Positions 1 through 11,991 are shown, counted from the first letter of the stretch. The stretch: 64,000 nucleotides of DNA from Jiella sonneratiae (GCF_017353515.1 NZ_JAFMPY010000008.1:1-64000); one strand, 5' to 3'. Made by a program: numbers and translations. The notes: generated by a model not told the origin, from the sequence alone.

Positions 1-2
1 CC

Positions 3-254
3 GAAAAGGCGGCCACAGCCGTGCGCGGCCATTGGGGCATCGAGAACCGGCTTCACTGGGTGCTCGACGTCCTGTTCAAGGACGATCAGTCTCGCCTGCG
101 CAAAGGCCACGGCGCCAGGAACATGGCTGTCGTCCGGCACTTCGCGCTCAATCTCATCCGAACGGCCAAAGACAAGAAGTCCCTCAAATCACGCCGAAAA
201 CTCGCCGGATGGTCGCCAGACTACCTCGCAAGTCTCCTTGATCAGACGCAATGA
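3..254 (+). CDS. ISAs1-type transposase, C-terminal end (partial)
   Basis: This is the last 83 codons of a transposase whose beginning lies outside the window; the frame is open from the left edge. The conserved block RGHWGIENRLHWVLDV, followed by DDQSRLRKG and ending in a short basic tail, is the C-terminal signature of the ISAs1 family of DDE transposases, with the glutamate of GIEN as the last catalytic acid. A GTG at 21 is not the true start, because coding sense continues upstream of it. The enzyme would cut and join the ends of its own element. Whether the element is intact cannot be judged from this fragment. Confidence 0.85.
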   Translation, partial: EKAATAVRGHWGIENRLHWVLDVLFKDDQSRLRKGHGARNMAVVRHFALNLIRTAKDKKSLKSRRKLAGWSPDYLASLLDQTQ

Positions 255-274
255 AACATGGATTCGGAGCCCTG
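255..274 (+). mobile_element. Probable right end of the ISAs1-type element
   Basis: The sequence right after the transposase stop ends in GGAGCCCTG. Read inward on the other strand it starts CAGGGCTCC, and ISAs1-family terminal repeats commonly begin CAGGG. The matching left end lies outside the window, so the boundary is inferred. The neighbouring lipoprotein gene stops only two or three bases further on. Confidence 0.4.
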
Positions 275-276
275 CT

Positions 277-468
277 TCACTGGAAGAGCGAGTTGTCGAT
301 CATTTCCGCCTGTTTCGCCCATTTTCCTCCGGGGTCGCTCACCGGCTTCGAAGCACAGGCCGTCACCACGAAAAGGCCCGCGGCGCAGAGAAGGATCAGG
401 ATCGGACGTTGCAAGGAGCGAAGCCTTTCGGAAGGAACATGATTGGTCCAATGAGCGTCGCCGGCCAC
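277..468 (-). CDS. Small putative lipoprotein, 63 residues
   Basis: A 63-codon frame encodes a hydrophobic stretch (residues 22-37) ending in the lipobox VTAC, so the mature protein would be a lipid-anchored peptide of about 25 residues starting at the cysteine. The ATG start at 468 leaves a long pre-sequence of about 21 residues; a TTG at about residue 19 would give a more usual lipoprotein signal peptide. No family is recognised. The gene runs towards the insertion sequence and its stop codon sits almost at the element's edge, so its C-terminus may have been changed by the insertion. The lipobox and hydrophobic core support a real gene; the function is unknown. Confidence 0.55.
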   Translation of the reverse strand: MAGDAHWTNHVPSERLRSLQRPILILLCAAGLFVVTACASKPVSDPGGKWAKQAEMIDNSLFQ

Positions 469-1322
469 TGCAGGCGATCGGCTTGCCCGCCCCGCGCGGC
501 TGGCGCGCCAGAGAAGTCAGTCGGCCGTATCGCGCCACTTGCCGGAAGGCACCTTTTTCCTCGATCACGAAACTCGGGCGGAAGCGAGGCCCACCAAGTT
601 TGTCCGGGACCCGCGGCGGCGGCGCAGGGTCCATTCACAAACGCACCGGCGCGGCGACCACGTTTCAGACGCGGAAAACCCCTACCGGCAGCCCGGATTC
701 CTTCGGAATCTGGAAAATCCGTTCTTGATGCGCGAAGCACGGCACCGAACTCGCTATGGCCGCGACGTCCCCTCGCCTCCCCCGGTCAGGGCGTAGCGGA
801 GGGTGGCGACGAATCGCTCCTGCCTGACAGATCTCCTGCTCCGCTTGCGGGCGTTGCAGAGTGGCTACCGGCGACTGGCGTGCCGCAGTCGTCGGTCGCC
901 GTCGCACGTCCCTCAATAGTCTCAATACGGCATTTCTTCCGGCACCGTGCCAGGCGAAGGAATCTACCCCGTATTGGTCGAGATGCGGGCGGCGTTGGAA
1001 GCGTTCGATCCACGGCCCTTTGCTGCGTGGCTCTCCGCGATGAGGTCGACGGCGGTGATACGTCGCGTGAATCACGCTTCGTCGTGGTCAAAATCGCGAA
1101 GCGTCGTGGCGAAGCCAGACCGCTCACTGAGCATTTCGTCGCCGCCAAACTTCGTGGGCACGCCATGGCGTCGCGCACATCGCCCTGCTCCCGGGGCCGC
1201 CACCCCCGAACGCCGGTCCGACGTTGCGGCGGCCGGCTTCGGGGGCCAGCGTATCGGCGTGTGGCAGTCTGTCAGCGTGTCAGTGTGTCAGTCTGTCAGC
1301 CTGCCAGCATGGCCGATGAAAC
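469..1322. other. Poorly coding spacer
   Basis: Several overlapping frames are open here on both strands, but their products are arginine- and proline-rich with no recognisable motif, signal peptide or good ribosome-binding site. That is the usual appearance of shadow frames in GC-rich DNA. I see no gene, RNA or regulatory site apart from the tandem octamers near the right end. Lying beside an insertion sequence, it may be decayed accessory DNA. Confidence 0.5.
1262..1309 (+). repeat. Tandem 8-bp repeat, about six units
   Basis: Six consecutive octamers of the form TGTCAGYS are visible: TGGCAGTC, TGTCAGCG, TGTCAGTG, TGTCAGTC, TGTCAGCC and TGCCAGCA. The inner four differ only in the last two bases. 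The block lies 13 bases beyond the stop of the minus-strand gene ending at 1323. An eight-base unit is not a multiple of three, so copy-number change would shift any frame running through it. Confidence 0.8.
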
Positions 1323-1649
1323 TCAGCGTGGCTCCTGGCCCGGCACGATCCCGTTCGACGGCGTCGAGGCGAGAACGGAGGGGGTCGCGCCATGGACGAG
1401 CGGCAAAGCCGAGGCTTTGCCATAGACGTCGCCGATGCCGTAGAGCCAGGGGATGCCACCGCTGCCGGCGCGTTCGACGAGACGGCCGTTCGGCAGGCGG
1501 CGGGCGGTGGCGGCGCGGCGTTCGCGCGCCGAGAGGATCACGCCGGGGCGTTCGGCATAGGCGGCATAATCCTGCGCTGCCGCCGGGACGGCGAAGGCCG
1601 TTCCCAAAAGTGTCGAAAGGCCGGCAATCGCGGCGATGGTCCGTGTCAT
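1323..1649 (-). CDS. Small secreted protein, 108 residues
   Basis: The product begins with a clear Sec signal peptide (MTRTIAAIAGLSTLLGTAFA, cleavage near residue 25 after AAA). The mature part has about 83 residues with no family I recognise; it contains an arginine-rich RERRAATARR segment and ends with SNGIVPGQEPR. The ATG at 1649 was chosen over upstream starts because an AAGGAG sits at good spacing before it and the signal peptide follows at once. The next gene upstream on the same strand also encodes a small exported protein ending in a similar GxVPGQxP motif, so the two may be related. Confidence 0.7.
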   Translation of the reverse strand: MTRTIAAIAGLSTLLGTAFAVPAAAQDYAAYAERPGVILSARERRAATARRLPNGRLVERAGSGGIPWLYGIGDVYGKASALPLVHGATPSVLASTPSNGIVPGQEPR

Positions 1650-1716
1650 GTCCCTGCTCCTTGTGGTGTGCGGCTCGGTTCGCCAGCCGTCCTCGGCCCG
1701 ACGCTGCCCGGTTCGC

Positions 1717-1899
1717 TCAGTCATGCGGGACGAGGCCGGCCTTGGGGATCTGGCCGGGCACGAGGCCGCCCGACGGCGTTTCGCGGTCGATACGCTGGCG
1801 GGCAGATGGCGCATCGGTTTCACGCGGCGGGACCGAGGCCGCGCAGCCGGCAAGAGAGGCTGCCAGGATGATTCCCGTTGCCGTCCGCGTCGTCGCCAT
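1717..1899 (-). CDS. Small lipoprotein, 60 residues
   Basis: This 60-residue protein has a short lipoprotein signal ending in the lipobox LAGC (cysteine at residue 19). The mature peptide is about 42 residues and ends in GGLVPGQIPKAGLVPHD. The start at 1899 is supported by an AAGGGG upstream and by the position of the signal peptide; a longer frame to 1962 would put 21 residues before it. It lies 67 bases upstream of the secreted protein at 1323-1649, and both carry a C-terminal GLVPGQ or GIVPGQ motif. Function unknown. Confidence 0.65.
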   Translation of the reverse strand: MATTRTATGIILAASLAGCAASVPPRETDAPSARQRIDRETPSGGLVPGQIPKAGLVPHD

Positions 1900-2298
1900 G
1901 CGTACCCCTTCTGGTGGATTGAATTTGACATTTGAGCCCCGGCCGGGTGAGGGGTCATCCAAATGTCAAATGCAAATAGATCCAATACGATCATCAACTT
2001 GCCGGTTGGCCTTTCGTTTCAAACATGTGCTTGGCGGTCTCCACGCGACGGTCGCAAATGTCGGCATCGGACCACGAGGCGCCGCGCCGTCGGCCACCCG
2101 ACCGGGCCAAGCCGGCCTGACCGGCCTGACCGATCTTTCCGGATGAAGAACGCCGCGGCGCCGGCACGGTTGCAGCAGTTCCGCGTGATGGCGGAAGGGC
2201 AGCGCGACGGGAAGTGGCCGATCGTCGCCTCAAATACCGGCCGGGCGAAGAGGCCATGCTCGCGCCTCGAAAGCGCCGGGGCTTTTTTGAACCATGCG
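1900..2298. other. Intergenic spacer
   Basis: No supported gene lies between the two minus-strand genes. Near the right end, 2269-2288 reads AAAGC, six bases, then GCTTTTTT: a weak stem with a T run that could end plus-strand transcription, or weakly the minus-strand transcript from 2931. The stem is too short to call a terminator firmly. The spacer presumably carries the promoter of the lipoprotein gene at 1899, but no clear boxes were seen. Confidence 0.4.
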
Positions 2299-2931
2299 CT
2301 AATTGTCGGTCGATGTGTCCTCGTCGCGGCGGAGATAGCCGAGGAGTTCTTCGACCGGGCGCGAGGCGGCGCGGACCGACGGCTGGCCGGTCGGGGCAAT
2401 GCAGAAGGCGATCCGCAGCCGGCCCTTGACGCTCCAGAGATAGGCGTCGAGGTCGAAGCTGCCGGCCTTGGAAGGCAGCCGGTACTGGCGAAGGACGTAG
2501 TCGGCGCCCGTCAGCGTGACCGTATGCGGCGCCGATTTCCGGACCGAGCGGCCGCTCGTGACCAGCGGATCGGTGGCAAGCTGCGGACGCAGCGTCTTCG
2601 CCTTCTCGATCAGCCAGCCCTCGACGTCCTGCCAGGGCATGCGGGTTTCGTCCAGCATGAAGGGAATGTCGATCGGCCATGATCCCGGCGGACGCGGCGG
2701 CGCCAGCGCATAGAGGCAGGAAAGATCCGGCGGGCAGTCGGCGCCCCTGCAGTCGAAACGCTGGCCGACCTCCATCACCGCGTCGTCCTCCGGCCCGGCC
2801 GACCAGCCGGCGGGCGGCGTCCTCTCCGCCGCTGCTGCGGTGGCGAGCGGAGGCGTTGCCGCGAGCGAAAGAACGACGACCGACAATGCGGCCCTGCGGA
2901 AAAGAGCCCTTCGGCCCGTCGCGCGTTTCAT
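2299..2931 (-). CDS. Exported hypothetical protein, 210 residues
   Basis: The N-terminus has paired arginines, then a hydrophobic core (ALSVVVLSLAATPPLATAAAA) and a likely Sec cleavage near residue 35, so the protein should be periplasmic or secreted. The mature part has a three-cysteine cluster (FDCRGADCPPDLSC) and a mixed alpha/beta-looking middle with the segment WPIDIPFMLDETRMPWQDV. No catalytic motif or family is recognised. Codon use and frame length support a real gene. It stands alone with long spacers on both sides. Confidence 0.7.
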   Translation of the reverse strand: MKRATGRRALFRRAALSVVVLSLAATPPLATAAAAERTPPAGWSAGPEDDAVMEVGQRFDCRGADCPPDLSCLYALAPPRPPGSWPIDIPFMLDETRMPWQDVEGWLIEKAKTLRPQLATDPLVTSGRSVRKSAPHTVTLTGADYVLRQYRLPSKAGSFDLDAYLWSVKGRLRIAFCIAPTGQPSVRAASRPVEELLGYLRRDEDTSTDN

Positions 2932-3462
2932 TTGGCCTCCCGCTCCGCTTCGCGACGGCTCGCCGCCGTCTTCGTCCTTCTAGCCGGCCAAGTCGGCGCC
3001 AAGCTTGGCGCCGGCACGGCAACCCGGAATGCGCCAGATGCGGATGCCGTCGAGTGACGAGGCGTGCCACGCCGCCGGACCTCCGGAAGACGGTGCGACA
3101 CCTCGTCCGGGTTGCCACCCTTCTCGCCCACGAGGCCCGAAGGGCAAACGCGATGCGTCGCCGAAGGGAAGCGCGGCCCGATCCTCCGCGGCAATGCAGG
3201 GAACGGGCTGTCGGGACGCTGCCGAAAAACCTGCGATCCACAGACCGGAGACCGCCGGCTGCGGCTCGCAGCGGACGGATCTCGGCCCGGCAAGATCGGC
3301 GCGGAAGCAACCGAGCGGCGCCTGCGACCGCGACGAATGGTGGTTGGCCGACTTCGGACCTCGGCCCGCCCTCTCAGGCTGCCCTCTCAAGCCCTCCGCC
3401 TCAGACCACCCCGATCGTCTGCTCAGGCGGCCCTCCGTAGGTCCCTCTCTCAGGCCGCCCTC
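2932..3462. other. Intergenic spacer with a short direct repeat
   Basis: About 530 bases without a supportable gene. Open frames here are shadows with no start signal or motif. The right part is made of loosely repeated CTCTCAGGC and CCCTC blocks, the clearest being the 19-bp pair reported separately. It lies downstream of the glycosyltransferase gene and upstream of the secreted-protein gene on the minus strand. Confidence 0.5.
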
Positions 3463-3465
3463 TCA
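3371..3465. repeat. 19-bp direct repeat pair
   Basis: CTCTCAGGCTGCCCTCTCA at 3371-3389 recurs with one change (T to C) at 3447-3465, 57 bases further on, with looser CTCAGGCGGCCCTC-like copies between. The second copy covers the stop codon of the glycosyltransferase gene. Confidence 0.6.
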
Positions 3466-4497
3466 CGCCGCCATCGAGACGCGCGGATCGCTGCCGCGCG
3501 CCGCGCCGAAGGCGTGGTCGAGGAAGATCTCGGCGCAGGCGTCCCAGTTGTAGGCCAGGGACCGCCGAAACGCCGTCTCGCGGTCGATCGCCAGGGCGCC
3601 GAGACAGGCTTCGGCGAGATCTTCGGAGATCACCCCCGCGCCGGAATCGGCGATCACATCGAGCGGGCCTGGCTCCGGGAAGGCCGCCAGCGGCACGCCG
3701 CAGGCGAGCGCCTCGATCAGGACGTTGCCGAATGTGTCGGTCTTCGACGGAAAGACGAAGACGTCGGCCGAGGAATAGTAGCGGGCGAGCGCCTCGCCCG
3801 TCTGCAGGCCGGCGAAGTGCACCGCCGGATAGCGGGCGACGAGCCCCGCCATCGCCGGGCCGTCGCCGACGACGAGCTTCGAACCCGGCAGGGGAAGATC
3901 GAGGAAGCCTTCGAGATTCTTTTCCGGCGCGAGCCGCGAGACCGTCAGGAAGAGCGGCCGCGGCAGGTCGAGCGCGATCGGTGCGACCGGCCGGAAGATC
4001 TGGCGGTCGATGCCGCGGGTCCAGGTGACGAGGTTGGCGAAGCCGAGCGGCTCGAGCTGCCGGCGCATCGATTCCGTCGGCACCAGGCAGGAACTCGCGG
4101 CGTTGTGGAACCAGCGCAGCACGTTGTAGGTCAGCCGCTCGGGGATCGGCGCGCGCTTGCGCAGATATTCTGGAAAGCGGGTGTGGAGGCTGGTGGTGAA
4201 GCCGATGCCGCGCCTCAGGCAGACGCGGCGGGCGGCAAAGCCGAGCGGCCCCTCGGTCGCGATGTGGACGGTGTCCGGCCGGATCTGGTCCATGATCCTC
4301 GCCATGCCGTCGGCCCCGGTGAGAGCCAGCCGGATCTCCGGATAGGTCGGGCACGGGATGGTGCGGAACTGCTGCGGCCCGACGATCCTGACGTCGAAAC
4401 CGCGGTCGGTCAGTTCGCCGACGAGGCTCGCGAGCGTCCGCACGACGCCGTTCACCTGCGGGTGCCAGGCGTCGGTGACGATCAGGATCCGCTGCAT
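3463..4497 (-). CDS. GT4-family glycosyltransferase, probable membrane-lipid glycosyltransferase
   Basis: A 344-residue GT-B enzyme. The N-terminal domain opens with RILIVTDAWHPQVNGVVRTL and the C-terminal donor-binding domain contains PSKTDTFGNVLIEALACG around residues 250-265, the E-x7-E-type signature of GT4 retaining glycosyltransferases. It directly follows the PlcP-like phosphatase gene with no gap. This pairing is known in rhizobia and Agrobacterium, where PlcP releases diacylglycerol from phospholipids and the adjacent transferase (Agt type) adds glucose or glucuronate to it during phosphate limitation. The family is clear; the lipid acceptor is inferred from context. A mannosyltransferase acting on another lipid is the main alternative. 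Confidence 0.8.
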   Translation of the reverse strand: MQRILIVTDAWHPQVNGVVRTLASLVGELTDRGFDVRIVGPQQFRTIPCPTYPEIRLALTGADGMARIMDQIRPDTVHIATEGPLGFAARRVCLRRGIGFTTSLHTRFPEYLRKRAPIPERLTYNVLRWFHNAASSCLVPTESMRRQLEPLGFANLVTWTRGIDRQIFRPVAPIALDLPRPLFLTVSRLAPEKNLEGFLDLPLPGSKLVVGDGPAMAGLVARYPAVHFAGLQTGEALARYYSSADVFVFPSKTDTFGNVLIEALACGVPLAAFPEPGPLDVIADSGAGVISEDLAEACLGALAIDRETAFRRSLAYNWDACAEIFLDHAFGAARGSDPRVSMAA

Positions 4498-5331
4498 TCA
4501 GGCTGCCTCCGTCGAACGCACCACCGGCTGTTCGGAGACGATGCGCGGCACCGCGGGCTTCGACTGCGCCCGCGCCCTGACGACCTCGCTCCAGCGAATG
4601 AGTTCGAAGGAGCCGTCGTGGCGCTCGGCGACCGCCGTGCAACTCTCGACCCAGTCGCCGGTGTTTACATAGGCGATATCGGCATAGTCGGCCAGTTGGG
4701 CATGGTGGATGTGGCCGCAGACGACGCCGTCGCATCCCATGCGGTGCGCCTCCTCGACGAGCGCCGTCTCGAAGGCGCCGATGAAGTTGACGGCGTTCTT
4801 CACCTTCAGCTTCGCCCAGGAGGAGAACGACCAGTAGGGAAAGCCGAGCCGGCGGCGGACCTTGTTGAACACCCCGTTGATCGCGATGGCGGCGTCGTAG
4901 GCCCAGTCGCCGAGATAGGCGATGACCCTCGCGTTGCGCACCACGACGTCGAACTCGTCGCCATGCATGACGAGAAAGCGCCGGCCGTCGGCGGTGACGT
5001 GGACGTCGCTGAGCTTCACCTCCACCCCGCCGAAATGCCGGCCGGTGAAGTCGCGCAGGAACTCGTCGTGATTGCCGGGAACGTAGATCACCGTGGCGCC
5101 CTTGCGGGCCTTGCGCAACAGCTTCTGGACGACGTCGTTGTGGCTCTGCGGCCAGTTCCAGGACCGCTTCAGCCGCCAGCCGTCGACGATGTCGCCGACG
5201 AGATAGATCTTCTCGGCGTCGTGATGGCGCAGGAAGTCGATCAGCATCTCGGCCTGTGCCGCCTTCGCCCCGAGATGGATGTCGGAGATGAACAGCGTCC
5301 GGAAATGGCGCGTCGCCGCCTCGTCGGTCAT
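4498..5331 (-). CDS. plcP: Metallophosphoesterase, PlcP-like phospholipase C
   Basis: The 277-residue protein shows the full calcineurin-like metal-binding series: DIH (D17, H19), GDIVDG (D47), GNHDE (N87, H88), HGDE and CGHIHHA. Such proteins are often labelled UDP-2,3-diacylglucosamine pyrophosphatase, but the rhizobial form next to a GT4 transferase corresponds to PlcP, which splits phosphatidylcholine-type lipids to diacylglycerol when phosphate is scarce. The start at 5331 has a GAGG upstream; an in-frame ATG at 5403 would add 24 residues. The stop abuts the start of the glycosyltransferase, implying co-translation. I did not find a convincing PhoB box in the 200-base spacer to malic enzyme. 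Confidence 0.75.
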   Translation of the reverse strand: MTDEAATRHFRTLFISDIHLGAKAAQAEMLIDFLRHHDAEKIYLVGDIVDGWRLKRSWNWPQSHNDVVQKLLRKARKGATVIYVPGNHDEFLRDFTGRHFGGVEVKLSDVHVTADGRRFLVMHGDEFDVVVRNARVIAYLGDWAYDAAIAINGVFNKVRRRLGFPYWSFSSWAKLKVKNAVNFIGAFETALVEEAHRMGCDGVVCGHIHHAQLADYADIAYVNTGDWVESCTAVAERHDGSFELIRWSEVVRARAQSKPAVPRIVSEQPVVRSTEAA

Positions 5332-5543
5332 GATCGCAGCCTCGTGCCCCATCTGCCTGTCCGTGCGTGGCCGAAGCAATTGGCTGATTCTCATTGCATC
5401 CATGTGACGCGGCCTTTTCACGAGACGATACGGGCGCGGCGCCGGCCGCTTTGACATGGCGGTTTGCCGCCGCCGCGAGGGACGGGGTAAGAGGACCGGA
5501 CCCCGGCCCGGCCGGGCGCGGCGAATCCTGGAGGCACCGACCC

Positions 5544-7850
<2,307 letters not shown>

Positions 7851-7912
7851 TCGGGTGTGCCGTCACGGCCTGCGGAAATTCAGGCCGCGATGCAGGATAC
7901 GCCCGGTGTTGC

Positions 7913-7924
7913 CAATGGTCATTG
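7913..7924. promoter_or_regulatory. Possible operator of the parDE module
   Basis: CAATG-GT-CATTG is a perfect inverted repeat 33 bases before the parD start, in a slightly AT-richer stretch that also holds a TTGCCA box. ParD-type antitoxins repress their own operons by binding palindromes in this position. This is position and symmetry only; there is no direct evidence of binding. Confidence 0.3.
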
Positions 7925-7956
7925 TCCGTTAGCATATGTTCTGAGGGAGAATGACG

Positions 7957-8223
7957 ATGGCCAGCAACGCCAATCTCGGGCAGCATCTCGAAGACTATGT
8001 CACCGAACTGGTGAAGACCGGCCGTTATCGGTCGCGCAGCGACGTGCTGCGTGAGGGCGTGCGCCTCATCGAGGAGCGCGAGAAGCGGCTGGCCGCGCTG
8101 GATCGGGCGTTGCGACAAGGCATGGCGGACGCGGAGAACGGGTACGTGACGCCACTCGATGCTGCGTTCGACAGGATCCGGGCGTCCGTCGAAGCCGACG
8201 ATGGTGAAAGCACTCCGGCGTGA
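7957..8223 (+). CDS. parD: ParD-like antitoxin (type II toxin-antitoxin)
   Basis: An 88-residue protein with the N-terminal ribbon-helix-helix pattern of ParD/CopG antitoxins: NLGQHLEDYVTELVKTGRY, then SRSDVLREGVRLIEERE. The helical C-terminal tail would wrap and block the toxin. It should dimerise, bind DNA upstream and neutralise the following ParE. The ATG at 7957 is preferred to the one at 7951 because the GAGGGA box is about eight bases from the former and only two or three from the latter. The stop overlaps the start of parE. Confidence 0.88.
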   Translation: MASNANLGQHLEDYVTELVKTGRYRSRSDVLREGVRLIEEREKRLAALDRALRQGMADAENGYVTPLDAAFDRIRASVEADDGESTPA

Positions 8224-8519
8224 AAGTGCTTCTGACCGAGAAGGCGATCGCAGATCTGATCGCCATCGGTCGTTACATCCGCGTCGACAATCCGGCGAGG
8301 GCCAGAACCTTCGTGGCCGAACTGAAAGATGCCTGCCGCACACTTGCGAACATGCCGCTGGCATATGCACTCGTGCCCGGCTACGAACAGCACGCGATCA
8401 GACGCCGCCCATACGGGAATTACTTGATATTCTACCGCGTGGACGCCGAGGCCGTCGTCGTGCTGCATGTCCTCAACGGTGCGCAGGATTTCGAGAGCAT
8501 CCTGTTTCCTGAACCTTAG
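8220..8519 (+). CDS. parE: ParE-like toxin (type II toxin-antitoxin)
   Basis: A 99-residue protein of the RelE/ParE fold with the typical order: an N-terminal strand VLLTEKAIADL, the helix motif GRYIRVDNPARARTFVAEL, the basic segment IRRRPYGNYLIFYRV and a final strand VVLHVLNGAQDF. ParE members inhibit DNA gyrase; the target here is inferred. It starts at a GTG whose last bases overlap the parD stop (GTGA), so the two are translationally coupled. The pair sits alone between malic enzyme and the thiamine operon, a common place for a mobile TA cassette. Confidence 0.88.
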   Translation: MKVLLTEKAIADLIAIGRYIRVDNPARARTFVAELKDACRTLANMPLAYALVPGYEQHAIRRRPYGNYLIFYRVDAEAVVVLHVLNGAQDFESILFPEP

Positions 8520-8640
8520 ATCGTAGATGGACCGGGGTCTGCACCCCGCAGCGTGTCGCGACACCGCCCACGGCAATCGCTCGATGGCAAGCGCCATCGG
8601 CGACGCTTCAAGTGATGGCCCTGCGACGCTGCCAACCCGC

Positions 8641-8668
8641 TTGACCCCAACGCCCGCTCTGTTAACCT
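8641..8668 (+). promoter_or_regulatory. Candidate sigma-70 promoter of the thiamine operon
   Basis: TTGACC (8641-8646) and TAACCT (8663-8668) are separated by 16 bases. The predicted start near 8675 would place the first transcribed bases right at the beginning of the TPP riboswitch, which supports the assignment. Confidence 0.45.
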
Positions 8669-8676
8669 CCTGATCG

Positions 8677-10812
<2,136 letters not shown>

Positions 10813-10816
10813 GACG

Positions 10817-11794
10817 ATGGAGATCACCGTCATCGGGGCCGGCGTCGCCGGCCTCGCCACCGCCGTCACCCTCGCCGAGCGGGGCGCGGCGGTGACGCTC
10901 CACGAGCGCTCGCAAACCCTCGGCGAGAACGCCGCCTCCTGGCTCGCCGGCGGCATGCTGGCGCCATACTGCGAGGCCGAGAGCGCCGATCCGTCGATCG
11001 TCGAGCCGGGGCTCGCCGCCATCGGCTGGTGGGCGGAGCGGGTGCCGGACGTCGTTCGCGGCGGGACGCTCGTCGTCGCGCCGGCGCGCGAAGGCGCGGA
11101 CCTCGATCGCTTTCGCCGGCGAACCCGACGCGGCCTGCCGCTCGGCGGGGCGGAGATCGCCGCGCTGGAGCCGGATCTTGCCGGCCGCTTCGACCGCGGC
11201 CTGCATTTTCCCGCCGAAGCCCATCTCGACCCCCGGCGGGCTCTCGCGGCGCTCGGCGAAAGGCTCGGCACCCTCGGCGGCACGCTCCGCCTCGGCTCGC
11301 CCGTCGAAGCCGAGACGGCGACGGGCGACGTCGTCGTTGACTGCCGCGGCATCGGCGCCGGGGATCCGGGCATCCGCAGCGTGCGCGGCGAGATGCTGGT
11401 GCTGAGGACCGACGAGATCCGCCTGTCGCGCCCCGTCCGGCTGCTCCATCCGCGGTTCCCGGTCTATGTCGTCCCCCGCGCGGGTGGCCGCTTCATGGTT
11501 GGTGCGACGATGATCGAGAGCGAGGCGTCCGGCGGCCCGACGCTGCGCGCGGCCGTCGAACTGATGAGCGCCGCCTATGCGCTGCATCCGGCCTTCGCGG
11601 AGGCGGAGGTGATCGAGATGAAGGCCGGCCGCCGCCCCGCCTTCCCTGACAATCTGCCACGGGTGGAGCGGCGCGGCCGGATCGTCTCGGTCAACGGGCT
11701 CTATCGCCACGGCTTCCTGCTCGGGCCGGACTGTGCGGCAAGGGCCGCCGATCTGGCGCTAGGCCATAAAGCCCGAAAGGAGATCGCCGCATGA
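10817..11794 (+). CDS. thiO: FAD-dependent glycine oxidase ThiO
   Basis: A 325-residue flavoprotein with an N-terminal dinucleotide fold (VIGAGVAGLATAVTLAERG, residues 4-22) and a C-terminal RRPAFPDNLPRVE / NGLYRHGFLLGP region typical of the DAO family. ThiO oxidises glycine to iminoglycine, the nitrogen and carbon source for the thiazole ring. It lies between thiC and thiS, and its end overlaps the thiS start by four bases (ATGA), consistent with coupled translation. Confidence 0.93.
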   Translation: MEITVIGAGVAGLATAVTLAERGAAVTLHERSQTLGENAASWLAGGMLAPYCEAESADPSIVEPGLAAIGWWAERVPDVVRGGTLVVAPAREGADLDRFRRRTRRGLPLGGAEIAALEPDLAGRFDRGLHFPAEAHLDPRRALAALGERLGTLGGTLRLGSPVEAETATGDVVVDCRGIGAGDPGIRSVRGEMLVLRTDEIRLSRPVRLLHPRFPVYVVPRAGGRFMVGATMIESEASGGPTLRAAVELMSAAYALHPAFAEAEVIEMKAGRRPAFPDNLPRVERRGRIVSVNGLYRHGFLLGPDCAARAADLALGHKARKEIAA

Positions 11795-11988
11795 AGATCC
11801 TTCTCAACGGCGAAGCCGCCGAGGTGAAGGCCGCGACGCTTCAGGCCGTTCTCGCCGAGCTCGGCTATGTGGACGGGCCCTTCGCCACCGCGCTCAACCG
11901 CGAATTCGTGCCCGCCTGCGAGCGGGCCGGGACGAGGCTCGCCGAAGGTGACGCGCTCGAAGTCATCGCGCCGATGCAGGGAGGCTGA
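11791..11988 (+). CDS. thiS: Sulfur carrier protein ThiS
   Basis: A 65-residue beta-grasp protein that starts MKILLNGEAAEV and ends in the diagnostic Gly-Gly (APMQGG). The C-terminal glycine is adenylated and turned into a thiocarboxylate, which donates sulfur to the thiazole made by ThiG. It has the usual length and sits between thiO and thiG. A dedicated ThiF activating enzyme is not in the window, so activation must come from elsewhere in the genome. Confidence 0.95.
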   Translation: MKILLNGEAAEVKAATLQAVLAELGYVDGPFATALNREFVPACERAGTRLAEGDALEVIAPMQGG

Positions 11989-11991
11989 GAC

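Noticed and set aside
238-1425. A 395-codon frame in the left spacer
   Set aside because: Arginine- and proline-rich product with no motif, no ribosome site, and it runs opposite small genes with good signal peptides.
2269-2288. Terminator at AAAGC...GCTTTTTT
   Set aside because: The stem has only five pairs and its T run faces away from the nearest minus-strand gene, so it was not listed as a separate terminator.
4498-5331. LpxH (UDP-2,3-diacylglucosamine pyrophosphatase) as the identity of the phosphatase
   Set aside because: The abutting GT4 lipid glycosyltransferase and overall form fit the PlcP lipid-remodelling pair better; lipid A genes are not nearby.
3064-5454. A 796-codon open frame opposite the glycosyltransferase and plcP genes
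   Set aside because: It is the mirror of two genes with complete catalytic motifs; its product is a charged low-complexity string without domain features.
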